From: Paenibacillus sp. DCT19
GTDB lineage: Bacteria; Bacillota; Bacilli; Paenibacillales; Paenibacillaceae
DNA: 64,000 bases
Assembly (NCBI RefSeq): GCF_003268635.1
Contig: NZ_CP029639.1
Location: 2,801,501-2,865,500 of the forward strand
Direction: 5' to 3'
Position numbers and translations under genes: made by a program. Below the pieces are notes generated by a model. That model was not told the DNA's origin and did no database searches. It saw nothing but the letters and a program-made list of their open reading frames with translations. How positions within the stretch are numbered: the first letter of the stretch is position 1; every line of letters begins with the position of its first letter. Positions 36,354 through 50,811 of this stretch are shown here, one piece after another.

Positions 36354-36396
36354 CCAACGAGCCACTTCGAAGGATAGGTTGGAATGGCTCTGTTGG
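36354..36396 (+). other. Intercistronic hairpin between zwf and tal
   Basis: CCAACGAGCCA pairs with TGGCTC-T-GTTGG. There is no T-run, so it is more likely an mRNA-processing or stability structure than a terminator; an attenuating role is possible. Confidence 0.5.
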
Positions 36397-36430
36397 ACAC
36401 TAAAAATCATCTTAATGGAGGGAATTAACC

Positions 36431-37096
36431 ATGAAATTTTTCATCGATACAGCAAACTTAGAGGATATCAAAAAAGCGTATAAAATTGGTGTACTTTCAG
36501 GCGTAACAACTAACCCATCTTTGGTTGCCAAAGAAGGCATTAAGTTTGAGGATCGCATTGAAGAGATTTTGCGTGAAGTGCCAACGGTTGAGTCCGTATC
36601 TGCTGAGGTTACTCCAGATGCTCTTACTGCAGAAGAAATGATTGCACAAGCGAATGAGTTGATCAAAATCAACAATAACGACAAAAACATAACAATTAAA
36701 CTGCCAATGACACTCGCAGGTTTGGAAGCTTGCCGTTATTTGACGGAGAAAGGTGTAAAAACAAACGTTACACTGATCTTCACTGTTAACCAAGCGCTTC
36801 TGGCGGCTCGTGCCGGCGCAACATATGTATCTCCGTTCTTGGGACGTCTGGATGATATCTCAGAAGATGGAGTACAACTGGTTGCCAAAGTTGCTGAGTT
36901 GTTCCGTACACATAACTTGGATGCACAGATCATTGCAGCGTCTGTTAGACATCCGGATCACGTTACACGTGTAGCAATGGCTGGTGCTCATATCGCTACA
37001 GTTCCATTCTCTGTCATTGAGCAGATTTCCAAACACCCACTGACAGATCAAGGTATGGAGAAATTCGCAGCAGACTGGAAAAAAACAGTACAATAA
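36431..37096 (+). CDS. tal: Transaldolase (TalC/FSA-type, short form)
   Basis: A 221-residue class I aldolase of the short transaldolase family that moves a dihydroxyacetone unit between sugar phosphates. The Schiff-base lysine lies in ITIKLPMT, and GVTTNPSLV plus PFLGRLDDI are family marks. ATG 36431 follows GGAGGG. It links zwf and gnd, closing a pentose phosphate operon. Confidence 0.93.
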   Translation: MKFFIDTANLEDIKKAYKIGVLSGVTTNPSLVAKEGIKFEDRIEEILREVPTVESVSAEVTPDALTAEEMIAQANELIKINNNDKNITIKLPMTLAGLEACRYLTEKGVKTNVTLIFTVNQALLAARAGATYVSPFLGRLDDISEDGVQLVAKVAELFRTHNLDAQIIAASVRHPDHVTRVAMAGAHIATVPFSVIEQISKHPLTDQGMEKFAADWKKTVQ

Positions 37097-37155
37097 GGTC
37101 TGATAAGAATGTTAGATTGAGATAAAAATATAAACATGGACTTCGGGAGGACATA

Positions 37156-38573
37156 ATGAGTAAACAACAGATTGGTGTTATTGGATTGGCAGTAATGGGT
37201 AAAAACTTGGCTTTCAATATCGAGAGTAAAGGGTTTTCTGTATCGGTATTTAACCGTTCACCTGAGAAAACGCATGACCTCTTGAAAGAAGCTGAGGGGA
37301 AAAACCTAATCGGTACGTTCTCAATTGAAGAGTTCGTAGCATCTCTGGAATCCCCGCGCAAAATCCTGATCATGGTTCAAGCGGGTAAAGCAACAGATGC
37401 CACAATTGAACAATTGCTTCCTTACCTAGACCAAGGAGACATTATCATTGATGGTGGTAATGCGTACTTCCCTGATACTCAACGCCGCAGCAAAGAGCTG
37501 GAGGAAAAAGGATTCCGCTTTATCGGCGCAGGTGTATCCGGTGGTGAAGAAGGTGCTTTGAAAGGCCCAGCAATTATGCCAGGTGGTCAAGAAAGTGCGT
37601 ATGCCTTAGTTGAACCGATTCTGACAGCAATCTCGGCTAAAGTTGGCGACGATGCTTGCAGCACATATATCGGACCAGACGGTGCAGGACATTATGTTAA
37701 AATGGTTCACAATGGGATTGAATACGGAGATATGCAATTGATTGGTGAAGCCTACCACTTGCTCAAATCCGTATTGAACGTCTCTGTAGAAGAGCTACAT
37801 GAGATCTTCACAGAATGGAACCAAGGTGAGCTGGACAGCTACCTGATCGAAATTACAGCAGACATCTTCTCCAAATACGATCCAGAAACCGGTAAACCAA
37901 TGGTCGACGTGATCTTGGATGCAGCTGGACAAAAAGGAACAGGTAAATGGACAAGCCAAAGCGCGCTTGATCTCGGCGTACCGCTGTCCATGATTACCGA
38001 ATCCGTATTCTCCCGTTTCTTGTCTGCGATGAAAGACGAGCGCGTGGCAGCAAGCAAAATTCTGCATGGTCCTGCGACAGAAGCATTCTCTGGCGACAAA
38101 AAGCATTCATTGAGAATGTGCGTAAAGCACTGTTCGCAAGTAAAATCGTATCTTATGCTCAAGGCTTCGCTCAGATGCGTGCTGCATCCGATGAGTACGG
38201 CTGGGATCTGAAATACGGTAGCATCGCTATGATCTTCCGTGGTGGCTGCATCATCCGTTCACAGTTCTTGCAAAACATCAAAGAAGCATACGATAAAGAT
38301 GCAGCGCTCAAAAACCTGCTCTTAGATCCATACTTCCAAAATATCGTTGAATCTTACCAAGGCGCATGGCGTGAAGTCGTAGCTGCCGCTGTACAACAAG
38401 GAATTCCGGTTCCTGGCTTCTCCAGCGCGCTATCCTACTACGATAGCTACCGCACAGAGCGTTTGCCTGCAAACCTGCTGCAAGCACAACGTGACTACTT
38501 CGGTGCACACACGTTCCAACGCGTGGACAAAGAAGGTTCATTCCACTTCCAATGGATGGACACGAACGAATAA
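37156..38573 (+). CDS. gnd: 6-Phosphogluconate dehydrogenase, decarboxylating (frameshifted)
   Basis: Third enzyme of the oxidative pentose phosphate pathway; makes ribulose-5-phosphate, CO2 and NADPH. After repair it is 472 residues, the usual length. The N-terminal Rossmann motif is [18 protein letters not shown], and the catalytic region has [16 protein letters not shown]. The frame breaks in the run AAAAAG at 38098-38103; adding one A or G gives [16 protein letters not shown]. Without repair the C-terminal helical domain, needed for the dimer active site, is lost. ATG 37156 follows GGGAGG. Confidence 0.92.
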
Positions 38574-38628
38574 ATATATGTTATAGATGGTACTTAAAAT
38601 GAATTAACTCCATTTATACAGCAAAAGG

Positions 38629-38684
38629 ACATCCTTCTGTTCCTTCATGAGTACAGACTCATGAAGGAACTAGGGTGTTTTTTT
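38629..38684 (+). terminator. Terminator after gnd
   Basis: A long stem around GTTCCTTCATGAGT/ACTCATGAAGGAAC, extended by ACATCC with GGGTGT, and seven T residues. Confidence 0.9.
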
Positions 38685-38876
38685 ATGTTTAACATCATGG
38701 TCGAAGAATGTTTGAATTTAAGTATCATCAAATTGTAATAAAATGTACGCAACTACTTGAGGTAAATAGATGCGTCGACCCCATTAACTACGTTATACTC
38801 ATGTATAGAGGTGAAATTTGTCTATTTGATTCAAATAACAACTTATACTTAATTTGACGTGGGGGTTAAGCTTGGC

Positions 38877-39980
38877 ATGTTTGTACTTGTAGGTATATTG
38901 TTTTTGCTTGTATATGGTCTTTTAGTGTTCTACATAGGATGGAGCGGTTGGAGCTGGATGAAGCCTGTTGTGGCAGCCAGATTCCGTTTGCTGTACATCA
39001 TTGTACTGGTGTTCCTGTCACTGTCGTTTATTTTGGCGAGAATGTTTGGTAACATTTCATTTTTGAGCATTATCGGTTCATACTGGCTCGCTATCTTCTC
39101 TTTGTTATTAATCATTTTGCCTGTTGCCCATTTAGTACTTTGGTTACTACGCTTAACTCGTATTCCAAGACATCACGCACATAAATGGGGCGGTGTGGTT
39201 ACGCTGATTCTGCTTCTGTCTACATTAGGATACGGTATTTTCAATGCGTATAGCCCAGTCGTTAGACAGTATAGTATCCAGGTGGATAAAAAGGTTGAGG
39301 GTATGGACAAACTCAAGATCGTGATGGCAGCAGATATGCACTTTGGACTGTTATCAGGCCCAGCTCATGCGAAGCGTATGGTAGAGGAAATTAATGCGCT
39401 CCAGCCGGATCTGGTGTTATACCCTGGTGACATTATTGATGACAATCTGGACATGTATCTGAATAGTGGGATTGCAGATATTATTCGTGACATCAAAGCA
39501 CCTTATGGAGTCTACGCTTCCTTGGGTAACCATGATAAGTTTGATGGGCCGATTGAAGATCTCATCGCGGCGTTAGAGAAGAGTAATATGCAAGTATTAT
39601 ACGATGATAAGATTATGTTAGATGATAAAATCACGCTTATTGGACGTAAGGATCGAACAGAGAAGGATCGTGCTGAAGTAGCGACATTGATGCAGGATAC
39701 GGATCTAAGTCAACCGGTGATCATGTTGGATCACCAGCCGTATGATCTGGATATTGCGGAGCAAAACCATGTGGATCTCGTTGTATCAGGTCACACGCAT
39801 CGAGGACAGATTGCGCCGGCACAGTTCATCACAGCAGCGATCTACGAGAATGACTGGGGTTATCTGCAAAAGGGTGATATGCATTCCATTGTGACCTCTG
39901 GATATGGCTTCTGGGGACCTCCAATTCGGACAAGCAGTCGCTCTGAGATTGTAGAGATTAATGTAACGTTTAAGCAATAG
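38877..39980 (+). CDS. Membrane-anchored calcineurin-like metallophosphoesterase
   Basis: About 367 residues. Four hydrophobic segments occupy the first 125 residues; the C-terminal 240 residues are the phosphoesterase, with metal-binding motifs MAADMHFGLL, PGDIIDD, GNHDKFDG and SGHTHRGQ. It resembles the YkuE-type/UDP-diacylglucosamine-pyrophosphatase-like family, but the substrate is unclear. The GTG at 38859 is an alternative start; GGGGG before ATG 38877 supports the latter. It is monocistronic. Confidence 0.88.
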   Translation: MFVLVGILFLLVYGLLVFYIGWSGWSWMKPVVAARFRLLYIIVLVFLSLSFILARMFGNISFLSIIGSYWLAIFSLLLIILPVAHLVLWLLRLTRIPRHHAHKWGGVVTLILLLSTLGYGIFNAYSPVVRQYSIQVDKKVEGMDKLKIVMAADMHFGLLSGPAHAKRMVEEINALQPDLVLYPGDIIDDNLDMYLNSGIADIIRDIKAPYGVYASLGNHDKFDGPIEDLIAALEKSNMQVLYDDKIMLDDKITLIGRKDRTEKDRAEVATLMQDTDLSQPVIMLDHQPYDLDIAEQNHVDLVVSGHTHRGQIAPAQFITAAIYENDWGYLQKGDMHSIVTSGYGFWGPPIRTSSRSEIVEINVTFKQ

Positions 39981-39984
39981 TACT

Positions 39985-40010
39985 AAAGCCCTTCGTGAGA
40001 AGGGCTTTTA
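39985..40010 (+). terminator. Terminator after the phosphoesterase gene
   Basis: AAAGCCCTTC and GAAGGGCTTT pair around GTGA, followed by T and A. Confidence 0.88.
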
Positions 40011-40243
40011 TGTGGTTTCAAGATGATTAGACACCAGTATAAGCGATCATCCGTTGTTTACTCACTTTCCATGACTTTCAATCGTCCAATCTATATTTTG
40101 AATTAGACGAGATTTTCAATGGATCGCCATTAAAATCTGTGGGTCTGAGCTTGAGGCTTCTCTAAGAATGATGGGTTTTAGGTGTTTGTTCCTACATCAA
40201 AATGTAAATATTATAAAAGTACAGACAGTGGCAGGAATTTCTG

Positions 40244-40272
40244 TTGACACCGTTTTCAGCTTGTGATAAATT
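40244..40272 (+). promoter_or_regulatory. SigA-type promoter of bgl cassette 1, with overlapping cre-like site
   Basis: TTGACA (40244-40249), a 17-base spacer and TAAATT (40267-40272). A cre-like sequence TGACACCGTTTTCA at 40245-40258 matches the CcpA consensus TGWAANCGNTNWCA except at one base and covers the -35, which would give glucose repression. Confidence 0.7.
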
Positions 40273-40280
40273 ATATCCGA

Positions 40281-40309
40281 GGCTTGTTACCGGTAAAGCG
40301 GGCAAAACC
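40281..40309 (+). promoter_or_regulatory. RAT 1, antiterminator target before licT 1
   Basis: A 29-nt ribonucleic antiterminator (RAT) of the BglG/LicT class: GGCTTGTTACC, a loop, then CGGGCAAAACC. It overlaps the 5' half of the terminator that follows, so bound LicT would block termination. Confidence 0.9.
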
Positions 40310-40356
40310 ACTATGGAAATGATTTTATTATTTCTGTTTTGGTTTTGCCCTTTTTT
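40300..40356 (+). terminator. RAT-linked terminator before licT 1
   Basis: GGGCAAAACC pairs perfectly with GGTTTTGCCC at 40341-40350, then six T residues. It is mutually exclusive with RAT 1. Confidence 0.9.
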
Positions 40357-40386
40357 ATGTCTCAAAATAAAGCAGGTGGGTCCATT

Positions 40387-41229
40387 ATGATTATCAAACA
40401 GATATTTAACAACAATATCGTCAGCACAGTGGATGATAAAAATCAGGAATTGCTGATCCTCGGCCGGGGTATCGGATTTAAGTTTAAAGCTGGCGATGAG
40501 ATTGACGAAGAGCGAATTGAAAAGGTGTTTCGTCTTCAGGATACATCGATTTATGAGAGATTCAAATCCATCGTGGCGGAAGTGCCCATTGAAATTCTGC
40601 AGGCAACGGATGATATCGTGACGCTTGCGCGGACGCAGCTGAATAAAACGATCAGTGACGGAATTTACGTCTCCCTGTCAGATCATATTCATTTTGCCGT
40701 TCAGCGGATGGAAAACGGCATGATTACGCGTAATCCACTCTCGTGGGAAGTACAGCATTTCTATAAGGCAGAGTACGATGTGGCTAGAGAAGCATTAACC
40801 TTGCTCAAGGAACGACTGGATATCGAGTTTCCTAAGGATGAAATTTGCAATATCGCTTTGCATTTCATTAATGCAGAAGTCAATGATTCAATGAATGATG
40901 TCACCCATCTGATGCAGTTGCTTCAGGAGATCATGAATATTATCAAATATCACTTTAATGTAGAATTGGATGAAGATAGTGTTAACTATTTCCGGTTCAT
41001 CACACATTTGAAATATTTCTGTCAGCGGGTCATTACACATTCGTCACATGATGATGCAGAAGAGTATTTGTACGAGGTCGTTCGGAAAAACTATCCGGAA
41101 ACCTTCAAATGTATTGGTAAGATTGAAGCTTTTATCCATAAGAACTATCAGTATGACATGACACATTCGGAGCAGTTATATCTGACGCTCCACCTGGAGC
41201 GGTTGATGAAGACCAAGCGAGATAGATAA
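40387..41229 (+). CDS. licT: LicT/BglG-type PRD antiterminator 1
   Basis: A 280-residue RNA-binding antiterminator. The N-terminal CAT domain (about 1-55, GRGIGFKFKAGD) binds RAT RNA; two PRD domains follow. The PRD histidines are in SDHIHFAV, ALHFINAEV, ITHLKYF and TLHLERL, sites that PTS proteins phosphorylate. ATG 40387 is chosen because GGTGGG precedes it; the open frame reaches 40339 inside the terminator. RAT 1 upstream and RAT 2 downstream show that it regulates itself and the next PTS gene. Confidence 0.93.
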   Translation: MIIKQIFNNNIVSTVDDKNQELLILGRGIGFKFKAGDEIDEERIEKVFRLQDTSIYERFKSIVAEVPIEILQATDDIVTLARTQLNKTISDGIYVSLSDHIHFAVQRMENGMITRNPLSWEVQHFYKAEYDVAREALTLLKERLDIEFPKDEICNIALHFINAEVNDSMNDVTHLMQLLQEIMNIIKYHFNVELDEDSVNYFRFITHLKYFCQRVITHSSHDDAEEYLYEVVRKNYPETFKCIGKIEAFIHKNYQYDMTHSEQLYLTLHLERLMKTKRDR

Positions 41230-41287
41230 ATGACTCACATCTATTGCACCATACACCAGTTGTAGTAACAACAATTGAATATTACTG

Positions 41288-41316
41288 GGCTTGTTACTGT
41301 TCAATCAGGCAATACC
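41288..41316 (+). promoter_or_regulatory. RAT 2, antiterminator target before PTS 1
   Basis: GGCTTGTTACTG, a short loop and CAGGCAATACC, with the CTG/CAG upper stem of the classical RAT. Confidence 0.88.
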
Positions 41317-41368
41317 CGAATGAGATGACGTCAGAAATCTGCGTTGTATTCGTTCGGGTATTTTTTAT
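41311..41368 (+). terminator. RAT-linked terminator before PTS 1
   Basis: AATACCCGAA pairs with TTCGGGTATT at 41353-41362, then T residues. It overlaps the 3' end of RAT 2. Confidence 0.88.
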
Positions 41369-41392
41369 TGGAAAAATGAGGAGGAGCTCCAT

Positions 41393-44792
<3,400 letters not shown>

Positions 44793-44799
44793 TATCCTG

Positions 44800-44843
44800 G
44801 GCGGTTCTTGCATGTCGATGTTGCGGCGCAAGAGCCGCCTTTT
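44800..44843 (+). terminator. Terminator of bgl cassette 1
   Basis: GGCGGTTCTTGC pairs perfectly with GCAAGAGCCGCC, followed by four T residues. Confidence 0.88.
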
Positions 44844-44914
44844 GATTATGGCTGAAAAACAATAGCCTCCTAACATGTATGGTGATATACTGTGTTCGTA
44901 TCGGGGGGATCTAG

Positions 44915-45480
44915 ATGAATAAACCAATTATTGCAGTTGACATGGACGACACCATATGTCAGCTCGTGAAACGCGCTATATATCATAACAACATTAACTT
45001 CCCAACACATCCGCTGCGATACGAGGATATGCTTCATTGGGACACCTCTCACTTGCGCCATCCAGAGAGTACCCATGATGTTTTCTATGGTCGCCCGGGT
45101 CTGTTCGAAGAGTTAGAGCTATATGACGAATATGTAGTGGAAGAGATGGAGAAGCTGAACCAAGCGTATGATCTGATTATCGTTACGGCGGCGGAACCAA
45201 GGACAGTGGTAGAGAAGTGGAACTGGCTTCAAAAGTATATGCCTTTTATTACCGCAGATCAATTTATTACATGCAAAAGAAAAAATCTACTCGGCTTTGA
45301 TCTATTAATCGATGATGGTGCTCATAATTTGATCCCTGCGTATGAAGATGGCAAGAAAGTCATCTGTATTCCCATCCATGGAATGTAAAAGAACGGGAGC
45401 AGTATGGGTTTCCATTGATGTCCACATGGCATGGGGCGAAGCAGTACATCGATAGAATGCTTGAAACGGTAAACGTCTGA
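44915..45480 (+). CDS. 5'(3')-deoxyribonucleotidase-like HAD protein, NT5C family (frameshifted)
   Basis: A 188-residue phosphatase after repair. The HAD nucleophile motif is AVDMDDTICQL; motif II is VTAAEP and motif III LIDDGAHN. The family removes phosphate from deoxynucleoside monophosphates. The given frame ends at 45388; adding one C at the CCC of 45371-45373 yields PHPWNVKEREQYGFP and a stop at 45480, matching the family's HPWN end. Start ATG 44915. This is the only break that needs a C, not a G or A. Confidence 0.82.
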
Positions 45481-45616
45481 TTAAACTATTCTATAAGTGC
45501 GTGTTCAATAAGTTCACTTTTGGTTATGGTGAATGTTTGGTGGTATCTCATCTGCTTATTATGCAACAACGAATTTTATAAATGATGAACTGGTCTTAGG
45601 CGTCTTGAGCTGCAGG

Positions 45617-46489
45617 TTAATCTGATGTATAGCTTTTGCGATACATATGGGGTGTAGTACCCGTAATTCTCTTGAAGACGGCGTAAAAAGTATCTACATC
45701 CCGGTAGCCGACCAATTCGGCGATTAGGCTGACATTATGTTGTGAACTCTTTAGGAGTTCACAACTTTTTTGTATGCGCAGATGTTGAAGATAGGAACCA
45801 AACGTCTGCCCTGTATGTTTTATAAACAAACGTCCGAGGTGTTTCTCGCTCCAGCTGGATATACGCACGAGATCACGTAGATGAATCCGTTCTTGAATAT
45901 GGTGACTCAGATACATAAGGATGTGTTCAAAATCATCTGTACTCGAATACGTTTGCATATAATCCTGTTGGTATTGTCGATAAGTTGTCACAACCAGTTG
46001 GCTAACCAAGGTGTATAGCATTGTTGAAAAGCCGGTGTCCAGAAGGGACGATTCTTTATACAGTCTAATCATTATTTCTTCAATCTGCTGATTATGATCT
46101 ACGACATGTACGTAAGGCATCTGATTAAGTTCTAGATGTTTGAGGTGATCGCATATCGCTTGCTCCTGAATGATTGTACTAAGCGTTGAGGTCAGTTCAG
46201 CATTAAACAGGCAGTTATAAATAATAAGTGGAGTCACGGATAGGTTGGGACTGGAAGGCCGAAATACATGAGGTATACCGATCGGGATAACAAACAGCAT
46301 ACCTTTGTGCACAGAAATGACGTCTTCACCAATATGATGAAAGCCCTTTCCTTCTGCGACATAACAATACTCTACGAAGTCATGTGCATGGAACGGGGCA
46401 TCAAAATTTTCCGAGCATCGATTCACAAATAATTTAAGACTATTGTTTAAAAAGAATTCACTTTTAAATAACTCAATCGCTGATCTCAT
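45617..46489 (-). CDS. AraC family transcriptional regulator
   Basis: A 290-residue regulator. An N-terminal cupin-like sugar-sensing domain (PFHAHDFVEYCYVAEGKGFH) is followed by a C-terminal pair of HTHs (about 185-285, with ISSWSEKHLGRLFIKHTG). ATG 46489 has GAGGTG six bases upstream. It is divergent from the rhamnosidase gene, so it likely activates it, with rhamnose or a rhamnoside as effector (inferred from position). Confidence 0.9.
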   Translation of the reverse strand: MRSAIELFKSEFFLNNSLKLFVNRCSENFDAPFHAHDFVEYCYVAEGKGFHHIGEDVISVHKGMLFVIPIGIPHVFRPSSPNLSVTPLIIYNCLFNAELTSTLSTIIQEQAICDHLKHLELNQMPYVHVVDHNQQIEEIMIRLYKESSLLDTGFSTMLYTLVSQLVVTTYRQYQQDYMQTYSSTDDFEHILMYLSHHIQERIHLRDLVRISSWSEKHLGRLFIKHTGQTFGSYLQHLRIQKSCELLKSSQHNVSLIAELVGYRDVDTFYAVFKRITGTTPHMYRKSYTSD

Positions 46490-46512
46490 AGGTAACACCT
46501 CAATTCATGGCC

Positions 46513-46572
46513 GAATTACCGGGTTAATTCGTCTGTATCACCGGGTATGATCTCTCAGAGGATCGATATAAT
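46513..46572 (+). promoter_or_regulatory. Rhamnosidase promoter region with inverted repeat
   Basis: GAATTA-N6-TAATTC at 46513-46530 is a perfect inverted repeat. TATAAT at 46567-46572 is a perfect -10 without a good -35, which fits activator-dependent transcription by the divergent AraC protein. Confidence 0.5.
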
Positions 46573-46622
46573 TATAGCGTAAGACAGAATATGAAACCAC
46601 GATGGAAAGGGATGTTTCTCTT

Positions 46623-49312
46623 ATGTTGACGGTTCATCATCTTCGCTGTGAATATAAAATAAATCCAATCGGTCTGGATGTGAGGTCACCAAGATTAAGC
46701 TGGCATCTACAATCAGACCAGCGAAACTGTGTTCAGGTCGCCTACCAGATTCAATTAGTTCTACCGGATTCGCATGAGCAGATCGTGTGGGACTCCGGTA
46801 AGGTAATCTCCAACCAATCCATACATGTTGAATTAGATGGCTGGCTCCCAGCGGCGCGAACAAGGTATGTTTACCGGATTAAAGCCTGGGATAACTTCGA
46901 GAACGAATCAGACTGGTCAGATAGCGCGTTCTTCGAGATGGGGCTAATGGATAGCTCGGATACTTGGCGAGCAGCATGGATCTCGGCACCATCGCCAGCA
47001 GAAGAGGAGAAGGATGAATCATGCCCGCGTCTACGCACGTCGTTTCAACTGAGTAAGCCGGTAACTAAAGCAAGAATTTATGTCACAGCCCTTGGGTTAT
47101 ATGAACTTCATTTGAATAATAAACGTGTGGGAGAAGCGTATTTTACGCCGGGATGGACGAGTTATAGTAAGCGATTACAATATCAAACGTACGATATTAC
47201 GGACTCTTTAGAGCTTGGTGAGAATACACTCGGCGCCTACTTAGGTGATGGATGGTATAAGGGATATCTGGGATGGAAGAATGAACAGCAATTTTATGGG
47301 AAAAGAACAGCCTTATTACTTGAACTTCACATCCTGTATGCAGACGGTTCAGAGGAATATATACTGACGAATGAACACTGGCAGTCTTCTTCAAGTGCAA
47401 TTCTGATGTCTGATATCTATATGGGGGAGACATATGATGCCCGCCTGGAAACTGCATGGACAGATATTGATCCGTCTTCCTGGTCGCCGGTAGAAATACT
47501 GGATCATCCGAAAGATATCATCGTTGCTCAAGAGAATGTACCCGTTACGCAAGTGGAACATCTTCAACCTATAGCTATACTTACCACACCGCAGGGTGAT
47601 CGTGTGCTTGATATGGGTCAGAACATGGTGGGATGTATGAAATTCACGATACAAGGTGAGTCAGGTCATGAAGTTGAGTTGTTACATGCCGAAATATTGG
47701 ATCATGACGGTAATTTCTACACGGATAATCTGAGAGCTGCCAAGCAGCGAATTCAGTATACCCTCAAGGGAGGCGAGGCCGAGACGTATGAGCCCCACTT
47801 TACGTTTCAGGATTCCGTTATGTGAAGTTGATTGGTTTCCCAGAAGTGATTAATCTGCAAGATTTTACAGGAGTTGTTCTCCATTCCCATATGGAGCAGA
47901 CGGGTGAATTCAAATGTTCTAGTCCTCTTGTGAATCAACTGCATCACAACATTTTGTGGGGGCAAAAGGGGAATTTCCTCGATGTGCCGACAGATTGTCC
48001 ACAACGTGACGAACGTCTTGGGTGGACGGGAGACGCACAGATGTTTATCCGAACAGCGTCCTATTTGATGAACACGGCTCCATTCTTCACGAAGTGGCTT
48101 CGTGATCTAGGAGCAGACCAGCGTGAGGATGGCGGAATACCCTTTTACGTGCCTAATCCGAGTAGTGATATATTCTCCAATGATATGCAAGATACAGCTC
48201 ACTCGTCAGCAGCCTGGGGAGACGCGGCGGTGATCTGTCCATGGACACTGTATGAAATGTACGGTGATAAACGACTGTTAGCTGAGCAATATGAAAGTAT
48301 GAAACGCTGGGTGGACTATATTTATAATCAAGGTGAGAAGCCTTATCTTTGGAATACGGGTTTCCATTTTGGAGATTGGCTAGCTCTAGACTCCAAACCA
48401 GATAGCTACATTGGAGCGACCGATTCGGATTATGTAGCGACAGCCTTTTATGCCTATTCTGTATCTTTAACTAGAAAAGCAGCCTTGGCATTGGCACAGA
48501 ATGAAGAAGCAGCGCATTATGGTGAATTACACGATCATATTGTTAAGGCATTTCGTGAGGAATTCGTAACACCTTCAGGTCGAATTGCGGTACCAACTCA
48601 GACGGCTGTAGTGCTGGCATTGCACTTTGATCTATTGGAGGAGTCTGGACGAGAACGAGCGATTGAGCAACTGAGCAAACTTATGGCTGAAGCGAATAAT
48701 CATCTGACTACGGGATTTGTAGGCACGCCTTATCTGAATCCTGTACTTAGCGAGACAGGACAACATGAACTAGCTTACACCTTACTATTTCATGAGGATT
48801 ATCCATCCTGGCTATATCAGGTCACTCAAGGTGCCACTACGATCTGGGAGCACTGGGATGGTATCAAGGAAGATGGCCGGATGTGGAGTGCTGACATGAA
48901 CTCATTCAATCACTATGCATACGGTTCAATTGGCGAATGGTTGTATCGTTATGTGGCAGGTATACGTGCAGACGAAGAACGTCCTGGTTTCCAAGCCATC
49001 CATATCGAACCACAACCAGGGCCTGGGCTAGAATGGGTAGAAGCTAGTGTGGAGACGATGTATGGGAAAGTGGTTTCCAGTTGGACACGACAAGAACAGG
49101 GTGAGATACAGCTCAGTGTAGTTGTTCCGGTGAATACGACAGCAACAGTTGTGCTTCCCAATGTAGTATCTGATACAGTCCTGCTTGATGGGGCAGCGTT
49201 GGATCAGGCTTCAGATGTAAATGGCATTCATTTAAAGGCTGATCAGCTTCAAGTGATGTTGGGATCAGGAAGTTATACATTTCAGTATCCGGTGCAGTTA
49301 ACGGAAGCGTAA
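46623..49312 (+). CDS. Alpha-L-rhamnosidase, GH78 (frameshifted)
   Basis: An 896-residue glycosidase after repair. N-terminal beta domains (rhamnosidase N and concanavalin-like) precede the (alpha/alpha)6 barrel; the C-terminal beta domain ends near 890. The GH78 hallmark DVPTDCPQRDERLGWTGD carries the acid Asp/Glu residues. No signal peptide, so it acts inside the cell on imported rhamnosides. The frame breaks at the GG of 47810-47811; adding G gives FQGFRYVKLIGFPE. ATG 46623 (AAAGGGA upstream) or ATG 46602 is the start. Confidence 0.92.
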
Positions 49313-49487
49313 AGATCATGTATTTTGAAATGAATGTCGAACTGTGTAGTATGTTGGAATATATAGTCGAAAAATGATATGTATCACCATTGTATTAGCC
49401 TCGCTCGCTGATTAAAATGAAGCATGGAATCTGGATTGCGGCCGGAACCTATCTTCTTTTATATCAGGCATAAGCGAGGTTTTATGT

Positions 49488-50580
49488 ATGAATCAATCTG
49501 TTAATCGGCCCAAGCATATTGGCTATCTGGATTTCTATCGTGCCATTGCTATTATTGCAGTAGTTGCGATTCATGCTACTTCTACAGCAGTTACACATTA
49601 TGCGAAGAATACGTTCCAGCAAGAGTTTTATTATTTTTGGAATCAATTTTTCCAATTTGCTGTACCGGCATTTCTATTTTTGTCTTCGCTCGTGCTATTC
49701 TACAATTACAACTCTAAGGCGAGAGATCGTGGCTGGGTTCCGGCCTTTTACAAGAAGCGTTTGCTGTATATTTTTGTTCCTTATCTCGTATGGTCATTCA
49801 TTTACTTTGTCGTGAAGCAGGTTATTGCAGGTAAACAGCCTGTGGATCATTTGGAGCGATTTGCGGGCAACTCTTAACGGGAACTGCGCATACACATCTA
49901 TACTTCTTTCTGATTATTCTGCAATTTTATGTTATCTTTCCTATATTGTTGTCCTTAACGAGGCATGCTGTCTTCACCAAATATATGCCACTATACTTCA
50001 TTGCCGCACAGGCGGTGTTTTATATGATTCATCTTCAAGTGCATTTTGAACGTATGGGCAGTATGCTACCAAGTTATTTCATCGTCATTGGATTTGGAGC
50101 CTGGATGGGATTGAATTTCGAGAAAGCTCTTCGAATATTACATTCGTTTCGATTTGTTGTTCTTGCGGCGCTAATTGCCGGGGAGGCATTTTCATCTATG
50201 GTAGTTCATATGTGAAAATAATACTTGAAGACATGCCATTTGTTACATATGCATTATTGTTTGTATTTCGTAATCTGTTTACGTTGACGGCATGCTTACT
50301 GTTAATGCTAATCTGTGAGCAATTAGGGACTCGGAAAATAAAACATTCAAGCCCACTCAAGGTTAGAGCAATTTTGAATTCGCTTGGAACTGTCGCCTTT
50401 GGTGTGTTTCTCATTCATCCACTGGTATTGTTATTCTGGAGACGTGAGTTTACAACGGTGTTTGCCTCACATTTTAGTATGGGCATCATATTATCGTATC
50501 TTGCAGCTCTAGGATTGTCATGGTTACTTGCACTTGGTATTCGCAAAGTGAACTGGGGATGGGTATTAATTGGCCGTTAG
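49488..50580 (+). CDS. Acyltransferase 3 family membrane protein (two frameshifts)
   Basis: A 364-residue, ten-helix membrane acyltransferase after repair, of the OafA/IcaC-like family that O-acetylates polysaccharides or peptides. The first helix carries YLDFYRAIAIIAVVAIHATS, with the conserved His. Breaks are at the GGG of 49865-49867 (repair gives FAGQLLTGTAHTHLYFFL) and the GGGG of 50180-50183 (repair gives AGGGIFIYGSSYVKIILED). Both are repaired by adding a G. CCTCGCT in the leader can pair with the ribosome site (AGCGAGG). The acceptor is unknown. Confidence 0.85.
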
Positions 50581-50811
50581 ATATTAAATATCATACTAAT
50601 ACATTGCTGAATGATAGAGATTTCAAGCTTCCTAACGAGGATTGCACGAAATCTCTTTTTTATTTTACTTGGAGCATGTATGATGGGTTAATGTTTAGTA
50701 AATTCAATATTTTGGAATTGGCGAGAGAGTTGCTGTAGACCTGCTTCCGAAGCAAATTTTGTTGAACTCATGGGTTACGCTGAAGGGAAATTAATAAAGG
50801 AAGTGAGAAAA

